Assembly (NCBI RefSeq): GCF_020783655.1
Contig: NZ_JAJGQH010000011.1
Coordinates: forward strand, 62,001-126,000
DNA from: Xanthomonas melonis
GTDB taxonomy: Bacteria; Pseudomonadota; Gammaproteobacteria; Xanthomonadales; Xanthomonadaceae
Reading direction: 5' to 3'
Length of the DNA: 64,000 nucleotides
The translations under genes were made by a program, and so were the position numbers. The number at the start of each line of letters is the position of its first letter. Position 1 is the first letter of the stretch. This document shows positions 1 through 7,926 of this stretch, in pieces. The notes below the pieces were generated by a model. The model worked only from the letters and a program-made list of their open reading frames with translations, did not search any database and was not told the DNA's origin.

Positions 1-261
1 GATGATGTGGTACGGATTGGGGTTGTCGTACACCAGGCCGATCACGAACGGCGTGCCGCTGCGTAGATTGCGTGCGGAAGGATCGGGTTCGTAGTCGAGA
101 TCGGCGATGGCGCGCAGCACGCGCGCGCGCGTGGCCTGCATGACCGAGGGCTCGTTGTTGATCACCCGCGACACGGTCTTCAACGAGACCTTGGCGCGCT
201 CGGCGACGTCTTTGATGGTGGGCCTGCGCATGGAAGTGCCTTGGTCGTCGGATCGCGTCAT
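1..261 (-). CDS. nagR: LacI-family regulator NagR (N-terminal part, cut by the window edge)
   Basis: Only the first ~87 residues are present; the gene runs off the left edge. Near the N-terminus is a classic LacI helix-turn-helix (TIKDVAERAKVS, then KTVSRVINN) and a hinge-like segment with an L-R-S-G-T motif, so it is a sugar-responsive DNA-binding repressor. It starts ~10 nt after the nagP stop and is the last visible gene of nagQ-nagP-nagR. From what I know of the Xanthomonas GlcNAc regulon, a LacI repressor (NagR) is encoded beside the transporter NagP and the GntR regulator NagQ; the symbol rests on that context. Two in-frame starts are possible: ATG at 261, or ATG at 231, which has a better AAGG ribosome site. 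The effector domain is not visible. Confidence 0.85.
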   Translation of the reverse strand, partial: MTRSDDQGTSMRRPTIKDVAERAKVSLKTVSRVINNEPSVMQATRARVLRAIADLDYEPDPSARNLRSGTPFVIGLVYDNPNPYHII

Positions 262-271
262 GCCGGCGCGC

Positions 272-1609
272 TCACTTGGCCTGGGCCGGCAGGCCCACGC
301 GGTGACCGCGCAGCGAATAGAACAGGATGTACAGATAGCACGGCACCATCAGCGCAGCGAACACGACCTGGAAGTCGTAATGCTGCTTGAGGATGGCGAA
401 CAGCTGCGGAATGATCGCGCCGCCTGCAATGCCCATCACCAAGAGTGCCGAGCCGATTTCGGTGAACCGGCCCAGTCCGCGAATGGCCAGCGGAAAGATC
501 GCCGGCCACATCATTGCATTGGCGAAGCCAAGCGCGGCGACGAAGCCCACCGACACGTAGCCAGGCCACATCATTGGGTTGGCGATGCCGAAAGAGGCGA
601 CAAGGTCCACCGACACGTAGCTTGGGGCGAACAAGGCACCCAGCGAGAACAGCACGCCCAGCACCGCCGACACGCTCAGGTAGCGCGCCTGCGAAATGAC
701 GCGCGGAATCAACACCAGGCCGGCGATGTAGCCCAGCAGCATCGCGCCCAGGGTGTAGGAGGTGAAGATCTTGGTGCTGTCCAACGGCAGATTGAGGCTG
801 TGGCCATAGGTACCGATGGCATCGCCGGCCATCACCTCCACGCCGACATAGACGAACAGGCACAACACGCCCAGCCACAGGTGCGGGAACTGGAAGATGC
901 TGGATTTCTGCACGCCACCGGTCGCGCCCGGCGTGGCGTTGGCCTCGGAGGGCTTGAGCTCGGGCAACGGCGAGAACAGCACGCCAATGGCCAGCAGCAG
1001 CAGGACGCCCGACATCACCAGATACGGCGCGTGAATCTTGGCGGCGAAGGCGGTGAGCAAGGCTTCCTTGGTCGCCGCATCGGCGCTGGCCACCTGTTCG
1101 GACAGGTCACCAATGCCGTGCAGCACCAGCGAGCCGATCAGGATCGGCGCCAGGATGCCTGCAATCTTGTTGCAGATGCCCATCAAGGCGATGCGGCGCG
1201 CGGCGCTTTCGATCGGCCCAAGAATGCTGATGTACGGGTTGATCGCCGTCTGCAGCAAGGCCAGGCCGCTGCCGATGACAAACAGGCCGCCCAACGCGCC
1301 CGGATACCAGCGCTGCGTGGCGAACTGGCCAAAGCCTGCTGCGCCCACGGCCATCACCACCAGGCTCAGCGCCAGGCCTTTCTTCATGCCGGTGCGCTTG
1401 AGAATCCACGACGAGGGCAAGGCCAGAAAGAAGTACGACAGGTAGAACACCATCAGCACCAGGAACGCGTTGACCTCGTTGAGGTCGAACGCCAGCCGCA
1501 CGAAGGTGATCAGCGGCCCGTTGATCCAGGTAAAAAAACCGATGATGAAGAACAGCACGCCGACGATGGCGATCGAGACAACGGGATTTGCGGGCCTGGC
1601 GGTAGTCAT
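272..1609 (-). CDS. nagP: FHS-family sugar:H+ symporter (NagP, N-acetylglucosamine uptake)
   Basis: An inner-membrane major facilitator of the FucP/GluP (FHS) family, 445 aa with about 12 hydrophobic segments. FHS signatures include the N-terminal F-F-x-W-I-N-G stretch and N-A-M-M-W-P-A-I-F-P near residues 360-375. In xanthomonads the homologue between a LacI and a GntR regulator imports N-acetylglucosamine across the inner membrane, so NagP is the likely identity. It lies 43 nt after nagQ and ~10 nt before nagR, consistent with one operon. Odd feature: residues ~330-349 and ~350-369 are a diverged tandem duplication (YVSV-LVASFGIANPMMWPG, then YVSVGFVAALGFANAMMWPA) from a 60-bp direct repeat at 504-623. 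That adds about one transmembrane helix's worth of sequence and may affect topology or activity. Confidence 0.9.
   Translation of the reverse strand: MTTARPANPVVSIAIVGVLFFIIGFFTWINGPLITFVRLAFDLNEVNAFLVLMVFYLSYFFLALPSSWILKRTGMKKGLALSLVVMAVGAAGFGQFATQRWYPGALGGLFVIGSGLALLQTAINPYISILGPIESAARRIALMGICNKIAGILAPILIGSLVLHGIGDLSEQVASADAATKEALLTAFAAKIHAPYLVMSGVLLLLAIGVLFSPLPELKPSEANATPGATGGVQKSSIFQFPHLWLGVLCLFVYVGVEVMAGDAIGTYGHSLNLPLDSTKIFTSYTLGAMLLGYIAGLVLIPRVISQARYLSVSAVLGVLFSLGALFAPSYVSVDLVASFGIANPMMWPGYVSVGFVAALGFANAMMWPAIFPLAIRGLGRFTEIGSALLVMGIAGGAIIPQLFAILKQHYDFQVVFAALMVPCYLYILFYSLRGHRVGLPAQAK
504..623. repeat. 60-bp imperfect tandem duplication inside nagP
   Basis: Two adjacent 60-bp copies (504-563 and 564-623) both begin GGCCACATCATTG and share CCACCGACACGTAG near the end. 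By eye they match at about 48 of 60 positions. The unit is a multiple of three and keeps the frame, adding 20 residues to the transporter. Divergence between copies suggests it is not a very recent slippage event or an assembly artefact. Confidence 0.85.
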
Positions 1610-1652
1610 GAATCGGCGGGCTCTGAGGTTGTCGTAAGGAATGCCGTCGGCG

Positions 1653-2408
1653 TCAGCGGCGCAGTTCGGCGACGAAGTCGTAGAAGTCGTTATGGCAATA
1701 GGTGTCGGTCAGCTCGATCGCACTGCCGTCGCGGGCGTAGCCCACGCGCACCACGTGCAGGATCGCCTCGCCGGTCTTCATGCGCAGATGTTCGGCCAGC
1801 CGCGCGGGAAGATTGATGGCGCGGAAGTACTGCAGTGCGCGCACCACCGGCGTGCCCTGCGCATCCAGGTAGCTGTAGAGCGAATCGCCCACCTGCTGGG
1901 GGTCGGAGACGATACGCTGCGGCAGCACGGCGTGTTCGTAAGCCATGACGCGGTCATCGGCGCTGCGCAGACGCGTCAGCGAGGCCACCGCCGCATCCGG
2001 CGACAACCCCAGCCGCAGGATCTCCTCGCCATGTGCCGGGCGCAGACGCCGCTCAAGCCAGCGCGTGCCGGGCTCGTAGCCCTTGATGCGCAGCGTCTCG
2101 CTGAAGCTGGTAAGCCCGCTGAGCTGGTGCTGGATCTGGGTGGTGACGAAGGTGCCGGCGCCCTGCCGGCGCGACACCAGACCCTGTTCGACCAGCACGT
2201 CCACCGCCTGGCGCAGAGTCACCCGCGAAATCTGCAGCCGCTCGCACAACTGGCGCTCGGCCGGCAGGGCTTCGCCGGCCTTCCACTGACCACCGCGGAT
2301 GGCATCGGTGAGCTTGGCGGCCAGTTGCAGGTACAGCGGGGTTGGCGCGGAGGCGTCCAGGTGCAGCTCGTCCAGTCGCTTGTCGGCGTCTGCCTTGGCC
2401 TTGGCCAT
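1653..2408 (-). CDS. nagQ: GntR/HutC-family regulator NagQ
   Basis: A 251-aa repressor with an N-terminal GntR winged helix (residues ~20-90, containing LPAERQLCERLQISRVTLRQ and GLVSRRQGAGTFV) and a C-terminal UTRA ligand domain of the HutC subfamily. The start was set at ATG 2408 because GGAGAC precedes it at suitable spacing and the protein then has normal family length; the open frame continues upstream but that part looks non-coding. It is the first gene of nagQ-nagP-nagR. HutC-type regulators of amino-sugar catabolism typically bind GlcNAc-6-P or GlcN-6-P and repress until the sugar is present. A palindrome-like operator candidate lies 29 nt upstream, suggesting autoregulation. Confidence 0.88.
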   Translation of the reverse strand: MAKAKADADKRLDELHLDASAPTPLYLQLAAKLTDAIRGGQWKAGEALPAERQLCERLQISRVTLRQAVDVLVEQGLVSRRQGAGTFVTTQIQHQLSGLTSFSETLRIKGYEPGTRWLERRLRPAHGEEILRLGLSPDAAVASLTRLRSADDRVMAYEHAVLPQRIVSDPQQVGDSLYSYLDAQGTPVVRALQYFRAINLPARLAEHLRMKTGEAILHVVRVGYARDGSAIELTDTYCHNDFYDFVAELRR

Positions 2409-2727
2409 CGTTGTCTCCGCCAGCCCAGATTCGATAGGTCCAATATAGTACCAATCGGCGGCCCTGCACCAGCCCCTGCCGCGTCGAACCAGCTGAAGCC
2501 GCGAATCGGCGGGTGCATGGCCGGCCGGAAGCGGGCGAACTGGTATGCATCGCCGCGACCGGCCGGCAGTGGTCTGCTTCGACGAGCGCAAGCACCTGCG
2601 GCGCGATCGTCCACCAAAACGCGGGCGCGAGCCGCGTGGCAGTACAGCCAGACCAATTCGGGTGCGGCAGGGACGCGCGCGTCGGGGTCGGCGCGCGGCG
2701 CGTCGTGGCCGCCATGCGGCGCCGCGG
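2409..2727. other. Intergenic region between nagQ and xcsN
   Basis: 319 bp between the last xcs gene and nagQ, both on the minus strand. Apart from the operator candidate at 2437-2452 there is no recognisable gene. Open frames cross it, but they continue out of xcs or nag genes in other frames and have no recognisable domain. It should hold the nag promoter; no terminator hairpin for the xcs operon was found. Confidence 0.5.
2437..2452 (-). promoter_or_regulatory. Candidate NagQ/GntR operator
   Basis: The 16-mer GGTCCAATATAGTACC is an imperfect palindrome (GGT-N-C-N-ATAT-N-G-N-ACC) in an AT-rich patch that stands out from its GC-rich surroundings, 29 nt upstream of the nagQ start codon. HutC-type GntR proteins usually bind GGT-N(n)-ACC palindromes, so autoregulation of nagQ-nagP-nagR is plausible. 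This is inference from symmetry and position only. Confidence 0.4.
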
Positions 2728-3444
2728 CTATAGCCGGCCTTCGTCGTGCCTGACCAGCCAGCGCTCGGGCGTCTGCGCAAAGCCCAGCAACTGCAGGCCC
2801 AGTCGCAAGCCGGTGTCGCTGCCCGGTTCGACCTGGGTACGCCATTGCCAATGGCCGCTGCGCTGCAGGCGCAGTTCGGCACGCAGTTGCACCCCATCCG
2901 GCAGTCCGCCATCGGGCACGAGTGCCAGCACCATCGCATCGTCCACGCAACGCGGGCTGCCGCGCAGCCGCAACGGCAGCAATCCCGCAGCCTCGCCCGC
3001 TTCGCTGGGCAGCACCTGCACGACCACATTGCCGCCCGCCTGCCTGCACCGCGTGGCGTCGAAGATCGTCTGTACATCGCGCAGGTCGATCGACAGATCC
3101 ATCAGCGTCGCTCCGCCAGGCTGGCGTAGCAACAAGCGGCCGCTGGCCTGCTCCACTCCCTGTCGTGCGCCTTGCACGGCGATGGCCTGCACGTCGGCCG
3201 AGCGCAATTGCACCTGGCGTTCGCCACGCAACAGCGGCAAGGCCCGCAGGCGCACGCCGACATCGCCCAGCTGCAGGCTGTTCCAGCGCACGTCGCGCAG
3301 GGTGCCGTTCCAGATCGAACCCTGCGCTTCCAGTGCGGAAAACGGCAGGTCCTCCGTCGACAACAGCAGACGCAGCGGAAAGGTGGCGATCACGCCAGTG
3401 GCGAGCAGCAGCATGCCCAGCAGCGCCAAGCGCAAGGCCCTCAT
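2728..3444 (-). CDS. xcsN: Type II secretion system protein N (XcsN)
   Basis: 238 aa, a GspN-family protein with a single N-terminal signal-anchor (residues ~5-25, LALLGMLLLATGVIATFPL) and a periplasmic domain with the family pattern S-I-W-N-G after the anchor. GspN is a non-universal inner-membrane component of T2SS, present in both Xcs and Xps of Xanthomonas. It is the last gene of the xcs operon; its start overlaps the end of xcsM by 4 nt. Family assignment is from length, topology, the WNG motif and position after GspM. No catalytic role is expected. Confidence 0.88.
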   Translation of the reverse strand: MRALRLALLGMLLLATGVIATFPLRLLLSTEDLPFSALEAQGSIWNGTLRDVRWNSLQLGDVGVRLRALPLLRGERQVQLRSADVQAIAVQGARQGVEQASGRLLLRQPGGATLMDLSIDLRDVQTIFDATRCRQAGGNVVVQVLPSEAGEAAGLLPLRLRGSPRCVDDAMVLALVPDGGLPDGVQLRAELRLQRSGHWQWRTQVEPGSDTGLRLGLQLLGFAQTPERWLVRHDEGRL

Positions 3445-3893
3445 GGCGCGACACCCGTCATCGTGCAGCGCACCTGCAGCTGGCCGTCGCGACGGCTGAT
3501 CTCGAGCCGGCTCGGCGCCAGGTTCTCGCGCCGATCCAACTGCTCCAGCCAGGCGAACAGGCTGGCACTGGCAACGGCATCGATCTGCAGCTCGAGCGTT
3601 CCTGCCGGATTGCGGCGGTGATGGGTGATGGCGATATTGGCCTCGCGCGCACTGCGCAGGATGCGATCCAGCGGAACCGCCGCCACTGTACTGGCGCGTT
3701 GTGAAGCGCGCGCAGTCAGCAGCGCGTCGGCGGCCTGGTCATAGCGGGCCTGTGCGCTGGACGTCCAGTGCCGCAAGGGCACCCACAGGGCGTACCACGC
3801 AACGAAGGCGGCCACTGCCACCGACATGGTCGCCAGCATGATCCGCTCACGCGACGCGCGCGCCTGCCACCAGGTCCGCAAGGCGTGGTTCAT
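3441..3893 (-). CDS. xcsM: Type II secretion system protein M (XcsM)
   Basis: 150 aa. It has a short basic cytoplasmic N-terminus, one transmembrane segment (~residues 18-40, MLATMSVAVAAFVAWYALWVPL) and a periplasmic C-terminal domain, the GspM topology. GspM pairs with GspL in the inner-membrane platform that couples the ATPase to pseudopilus assembly. The start ATG at 3893 overlaps the xcsL stop as ATGA, a sign of translational coupling; longer upstream reading is out-of-frame xcsL. Sequence conservation in GspM is low, so identity depends partly on operon position. Confidence 0.87.
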   Translation of the reverse strand: MNHALRTWWQARASRERIMLATMSVAVAAFVAWYALWVPLRHWTSSAQARYDQAADALLTARASQRASTVAAVPLDRILRSAREANIAITHHRRNPAGTLELQIDAVASASLFAWLEQLDRRENLAPSRLEISRRDGQLQVRCTMTGVAP

Positions 3894-4981
3894 CGCGGCG
3901 GCTCCAGCTGCACGATGGTGCGTATGCGCGCGTCGTCGGGCTGGCTCGGCGAAGGCCGCGGCTGCCAGCCGGCGTCGCGCAAGCGCGCGGCCAGGTGCTG
4001 CAGCTGTGCCGCATCGGCATGCAGCAAGGTGAGCCGCATCGCGCCGCTTTGCTGGTACGTCAGCGCATCCAGCTCCACGCCAGGCGTCGCTTCGACGGCG
4101 GAAAAGACGGCCGCCAGGCGCGGGGCGAACGCGTCCGGGATCGCGCCAGCAGGTGCCGCGGCCGCATCGGATGCGCCGCGCGCGTCGCGGGCGCCGGGCA
4201 GCGCGGCGGTGCGCCGTTGCAGCAGCTGCGCAGCGATCTCGTAGCGCAGGGTCTGCGCCAGCGACAGCACTACCGGCGACAGCAGCAACAACGCAAACAG
4301 CAGTGTCAACCGGCGTGTCGGCATGCCGGCGCGTGGGCGGGAAGTTGGCGCGAACGCCTTCTGGCGCAGGTCGAGGGGCGCGGCAACGGCCTGCCGGGCG
4401 AACTGCGCGATTGCCTGTTGCGGATCCGGATCCGGCGGCAGTGCCGGCGCCATGGGGAGCGTGGCGATCAACAGCTGCGCGAGCGGCGGCTCCAGGCTGC
4501 AGGCGATCTGCGAGCCGCGCAGCAGCCAGCGCCCATCCCATTGCAGCAGTGCGGGCGGCTGGTCGGCGGCCGGCTCGGGCAGCAACAGACAGTCCGGCAC
4601 CACGGCATCGGGCACGATGCCCAGGCTCGCCGCACGTTCCAGCCACCGTTGCATCACTGCCGTGTCCACCGCCGCCACCAGCCGCGTGCCGTCGGCATCG
4701 GCGTGCGTGGCGATCGCCACGTGCAGGGTCTGCACAGCCACGGCCAGGTGTTCGGCCAGCTGCAGCCGCGCAGCGGCCACCGATTGCGCCATGCTGCGCC
4801 CGGGCAATGCCATCCAGCGCAGGTGCACATCGACCCCGGGCACCACCAGCACGTTGCGCGCATCCGGCACGGTCCGCGCGCTGCAATCGCCTCGCCACAC
4901 CACCTGCCCCTGCGCATCCACGCGCACGGCTGTCGGTGGCGTTGTGGTCTCGGCCGGCAACAGCACCAGCGTGGTCATCAT
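3890..4981 (-). CDS. xcsL: Type II secretion system protein L (XcsL)
   Basis: 363 aa bitopic inner-membrane protein. It has a large cytoplasmic domain (residues 1-~230, actin-like fold in the family), one transmembrane segment (~235-255, LTLLFALLLLSPVVLSLAQ) and a small periplasmic ferredoxin-like domain. GspL recruits the GspE ATPase to the membrane and binds GspM. ATG 4981 overlaps the xcsK stop in an ATGA, which decides the start over the much longer open frame upstream (shadow of xcsK). The second codon is also ATG, so initiation could be one residue later. Confidence 0.9.
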   Translation of the reverse strand: MMTTLVLLPAETTTPPTAVRVDAQGQVVWRGDCSARTVPDARNVLVVPGVDVHLRWMALPGRSMAQSVAAARLQLAEHLAVAVQTLHVAIATHADADGTRLVAAVDTAVMQRWLERAASLGIVPDAVVPDCLLLPEPAADQPPALLQWDGRWLLRGSQIACSLEPPLAQLLIATLPMAPALPPDPDPQQAIAQFARQAVAAPLDLRQKAFAPTSRPRAGMPTRRLTLLFALLLLSPVVLSLAQTLRYEIAAQLLQRRTAALPGARDARGASDAAAAPAGAIPDAFAPRLAAVFSAVEATPGVELDALTYQQSGAMRLTLLHADAAQLQHLAARLRDAGWQPRPSPSQPDDARIRTIVQLEPPR

Positions 4982-5970
4982 GTATCCGAACTCCATTGAC
5001 TTGCCACCAGCCGCACGCGGCCGGCCGGGTCTTGCTGCAACAAGGCTTCCAGCAAGACCTGCGCACCGGCATGCTCGACCTCGCTGTAGAGGGAAAAATA
5101 CCCGGTGCGTAACTGCACCTGCTGCAACATCGCATCCGATGGCGCGGCCTGCAGCAGGGCCGGCGTGTTGAAGAACACCGCCGGATCGCGCCACCCGCCT
5201 GCCGGGCGCGCGGCGATCACCCGGCGTGCCGAGGGCAGCTGCAGCCTGCCTTCGGTCAGCGCCACCAATACCGGCGCATCCTGCAGGCGCAACGTGTTGA
5301 TATTCACCGGCGACAGCCGCCCTTCCGGCAATGCGCAGACATACGGCTGCAGCAAGGCGATGCGTTCGCCCGTGTAACCGGCGATGGCGCGTAACTCGCT
5401 GACGCCGGCCAGCAGGGTGGCGCCGGTCCGCGAGGGCAGCGCCGATTGCAGATACCGATCGTCTTCGGCGCCGTGTGCGCCGGGTCGGTCGTCGCTGTCG
5501 ATCCAATCCACCAGCGCATCGGTCAATGCCTGCGCCTGTGGCGACGCGATGCCCAGTGCCTCGAGCAATGCCTGGTACTGGCGCGCACCGTCGTCGCTGC
5601 GCTGCCATTGCTCGGGCGCTCCGGCGACCACGCTATTGAGGTTGAAGCAGCTACCGCGATCGCGCAGCCGCACGCTGACCATGCCATCGTCCAACGGGAA
5701 CGCCACCGGCCGATCGTTCCATCCCCCGTCCAGCGTGGTGCGCAACGGGTCGCGCCTGGCCAGCGCCTGCAGCCGCTGACGTGCCACCGTCTCGCTGCCC
5801 AGCGCATACCACTGCGCCTGCGTCATCGCCTCGCCATTGCCGCTGCGGCGCAGGCCAAAGCGCAGATCGTCCAGCACCGCGACCATCAGCAAGGTCATCA
5901 CCGCCACCAGCAACATCACCGTCAACAGCGCGGCGCCGCATTGCCGCGGGGGTGCATGCACCGGTTTCAT
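4978..5970 (-). CDS. xcsK: Type II secretion minor pseudopilin K (XcsK)
   Basis: 330 aa. The N-terminus is a prepilin-like leader with cleavage expected at the G before A-A-L-L-T-V-M-L-L, and as in other GspK proteins the conserved Glu5 of pseudopilins is absent. The long C-terminal region matches the family's two alpha-domains, including N-I-N-T-L near residue 235. GspK sits at the tip of the pseudopilus in a complex with GspI and GspJ. ATG 5970 overlaps the xcsJ stop as ATGA. A prepilin peptidase is not encoded nearby and would act in trans. Confidence 0.9.
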   Translation of the reverse strand: MKPVHAPPRQCGAALLTVMLLVAVMTLLMVAVLDDLRFGLRRSGNGEAMTQAQWYALGSETVARQRLQALARRDPLRTTLDGGWNDRPVAFPLDDGMVSVRLRDRGSCFNLNSVVAGAPEQWQRSDDGARQYQALLEALGIASPQAQALTDALVDWIDSDDRPGAHGAEDDRYLQSALPSRTGATLLAGVSELRAIAGYTGERIALLQPYVCALPEGRLSPVNINTLRLQDAPVLVALTEGRLQLPSARRVIAARPAGGWRDPAVFFNTPALLQAAPSDAMLQQVQLRTGYFSLYSEVEHAGAQVLLEALLQQDPAGRVRLVASQWSSDT

Positions 5971-6569
5971 GCACGGCCCTCCGGCAGCAGGAACAACTGA
6001 CGCACGCGCCCCCATTGCTCCAGGTCCAGTTCCAGCGCGATCGCATCCGGCAACGCTTCCAGCCCGCCGCTCCAGCCATCGCTCCACTGCGCGCGGTAGT
6101 GAAACGCCACCACGGCCGAGCGCACGCCACGCATCAGCACCTGCGGCGCGCCGGCCGCGGCGCCATCCAGTGCCGGGCGGGCGCTGCGCTCCAGGCGCCC
6201 TTCCACCACGCGGTACTCCACATACTGCAGCGCCGCGCGTGGTGCCTGATCCGGATTGCTCCAGCCGCGCCGTACGAATCCGAACAACGGCCCCTGCGTC
6301 CCCGGCGCAGTGGCGATGAAGGCTGCGCGCGCGGCGCTGCCTTCGCCGTTGCGCGTGCGCCGCACCGCGGCCTGTTGCAGATCGCTGCGCAGCAGGCCAT
6401 GGGCCAGCTGGAACTCGCGCACCTGCTGCAGCCGCTCGCGGACGGCAGTGCGCTGATCGATGCTCTGGCGCATCGCCACCACCGCGGCGGCCGCCACCAA
6501 CGCGAACACCGACAGCGCGACCAGCAGTTCGATCAGGGTGAAACCGGCTGCGCGGCGCGAAGGAGTCAT
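5967..6569 (-). CDS. xcsJ: Type II secretion minor pseudopilin J (XcsJ)
   Basis: 200 aa with a type IV prepilin signal: a short basic leader, Gly then FTLIELLVALSVF, with Glu at mature position 5. The length and the position between I and K fit GspJ, which forms the pseudopilus tip complex with GspI and GspK. Its ATG lies at the end of xcsI (4-nt overlap, ATGA), consistent with coupled translation. The periplasmic body is variable and carries no other diagnostic motif. Confidence 0.9.
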   Translation of the reverse strand: MTPSRRAAGFTLIELLVALSVFALVAAAAVVAMRQSIDQRTAVRERLQQVREFQLAHGLLRSDLQQAAVRRTRNGEGSAARAAFIATAPGTQGPLFGFVRRGWSNPDQAPRAALQYVEYRVVEGRLERSARPALDGAAAGAPQVLMRGVRSAVVAFHYRAQWSDGWSGGLEALPDAIALELDLEQWGRVRQLFLLPEGRA

Positions 6570-6943
6570 TGCACGCTCCGCAACGCGCTCAGGCCGGCGA
6601 TCTGCTGGCTCTGGCCGGCCGCATGCACGCGCACCTCGATGCGCACCATGCCGGCGCTGGCCGGAACGGCCTGGCGCTGCCAGTCCCAGCGGCGGCCGCC
6701 GAGCGTCTCCTGCCCGCGCGCCGGTGCCAATGCTGCGGCAGTGGGCGCCAGCATGGCGTCGATCATCTGGTTCTCCGCCACCACCGCGGCCAGCGCACGT
6801 TCTTCCAGTACCGCTGTCGTGCGCGCACTCTCGCCCGAAAGATTCAGCAGGCCGACCACCGCCATGCCGAAGATTGCCAATGCGACCATCAACTCCAGCA
6901 GCGAAAAACCGGCGACGACCTGGCGGTTACGGACGCGGTGCAT
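6566..6943 (-). CDS. xcsI: Type II secretion minor pseudopilin I (XcsI)
   Basis: 125 aa, typical of GspI. The leader MHRVRNRQVVAG is followed by FSLLELMVALAIF with Glu5; cleavage and methylation by a prepilin peptidase are expected. The family pattern N-Q-M after the helix (VVAENQMIDAML) is present. It overlaps the 3' end of xcsH by 17 nt. GspI nucleates the tip complex with J and K. Confidence 0.9.
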   Translation of the reverse strand: MHRVRNRQVVAGFSLLELMVALAIFGMAVVGLLNLSGESARTTAVLEERALAAVVAENQMIDAMLAPTAAALAPARGQETLGGRRWDWQRQAVPASAGMVRIEVRVHAAGQSQQIAGLSALRSVQ

Positions 6944-7427
6944 CGACCCGTACTCCACCGGCGGCATCCACCAGCACCTGCACCTGTTGCTGCTCATCGG
7001 CCAACGCAATACGTTGCGGCGTGGCCGCGCCGGTGGGGTCGAAGCGCACGCTGAGCTGTGTGCTGCCAGCCGGCAATACGGTCTGCACACCGCCCGGCCA
7101 GAGCGTTGCGGAAAATGGCGTTTCTTCCAGCGCCACCCACTGCTGCCGCGCCTGGCGCCGAAACCTGTAGCCCCTCGTATCGATGATCACCTCGACCATG
7201 CGCAGGCTCAGGATCGCCTCGTCGCGTGCATGGATCAACGCACTGGCCAGCGTATCGGCCTGATCGTGCAGATCGCGCCGCGCATCGGGCAGGGTCATCG
7301 CCACCAGCGTGCTGGCCAGCGCGGTGATCACCAGCACCGCCAGGACTTCCAGCAAGGTGAACCCACGCATGCCCGCGCGCGGGTGGCGTGGTGCGCATCG
7401 CGGCGCACTGGCGGGGACGGCCGGCAC
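6927..7427 (-). CDS. xcsH: Type II secretion pseudopilin H (XcsH)
   Basis: 166 aa from a GTG start at 7427, preceded by GGAG and only 9 nt after the xcsG stop. An internal ATG at 7370 would give MRGFTLLEVLAVL, a very short leader, but it has no ribosome site. The prepilin motif GFTLLEVLAVL with Glu5 and the length fit GspH, which links the major pseudopilin shaft to the tip complex. The start is the uncertain point; the family is not. Confidence 0.88.
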   Translation of the reverse strand: MPAVPASAPRCAPRHPRAGMRGFTLLEVLAVLVITALASTLVAMTLPDARRDLHDQADTLASALIHARDEAILSLRMVEVIIDTRGYRFRRQARQQWVALEETPFSATLWPGGVQTVLPAGSTQLSVRFDPTGAATPQRIALADEQQQVQVLVDAAGGVRVDAPRP

Positions 7428-7436
7428 GCTCCGGAC

Positions 7437-7901
7437 TCAGCGCCAGTTGCCGATATCGGCGTTGTCGGCATCGCCGCCTTCGCCACCATCGGCACCGAAG
7501 GAATAGACATCGAAGCCGCCGTTACGTCCTGGACGCCGATATTGGTAGGCGTGACCCCACGGATCTTCCGGCAGACGCCGAATATAGCCGCCCTGCCGGT
7601 AGCGCTCGGGCCGTGCCAGGCCGGTTGGTGGGTTGAGCAAGGCCTGCAAGCCTTGCTCGGTGCTGGGATAAGTGAGGTTGTCCAGGCGATAGGTTTCCAG
7701 CGCCTGCTCCAGCACCGCGACATCGGCACGGGCCTTCTCGGCCATCGCGCGATCCTGGCTGGGCATGACGTTGATCATCACCACGGTGGCGAGCAGGCCG
7801 ATGATGACGATGACCACCATCAGTTCGACCAGGGTGAAACCGCGGCTGCGTCGAGAGGCGGTGCGCGAGCCGGCGCAGCTGCGAGCGTGGGTGGACTGCA
7901 T
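7437..7901 (-). CDS. xcsG: Type II secretion major pseudopilin G (XcsG)
   Basis: 154 aa. After a long basic leader comes RGFTLVELMVVIVIIGLL with Glu5, and the C-terminus has the GspG hallmark with acidic calcium-binding residues (GADGGEGG, then NADIGNW). GspG polymerises into the pseudopilus shaft. ATG 7901 was chosen for the GGAG ribosome site at good spacing; longer in-frame starts upstream would overlap the intergenic gap after xcsF. The leader (~30 residues) is unusually long for a pseudopilin, and methionine codons nearer the cleavage site were not found. Confidence 0.92.
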   Translation of the reverse strand: MQSTHARSCAGSRTASRRSRGFTLVELMVVIVIIGLLATVVMINVMPSQDRAMAEKARADVAVLEQALETYRLDNLTYPSTEQGLQALLNPPTGLARPERYRQGGYIRRLPEDPWGHAYQYRRPGRNGGFDVYSFGADGGEGGDADNADIGNWR

Positions 7902-7926
7902 GATGATCTCCGGGAAACGGCTGCGC

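Noticed and set aside
107-1816. 569-codon plus-strand open frame over nagP
   Set aside because: Shadow of nagP/nagQ; low-complexity His/Gln/Arg sequence.
2409-2727. Possible small gene between xcsN and nagQ
   Set aside because: Open frames there continue from xcsN or nagQ in other frames and match nothing.
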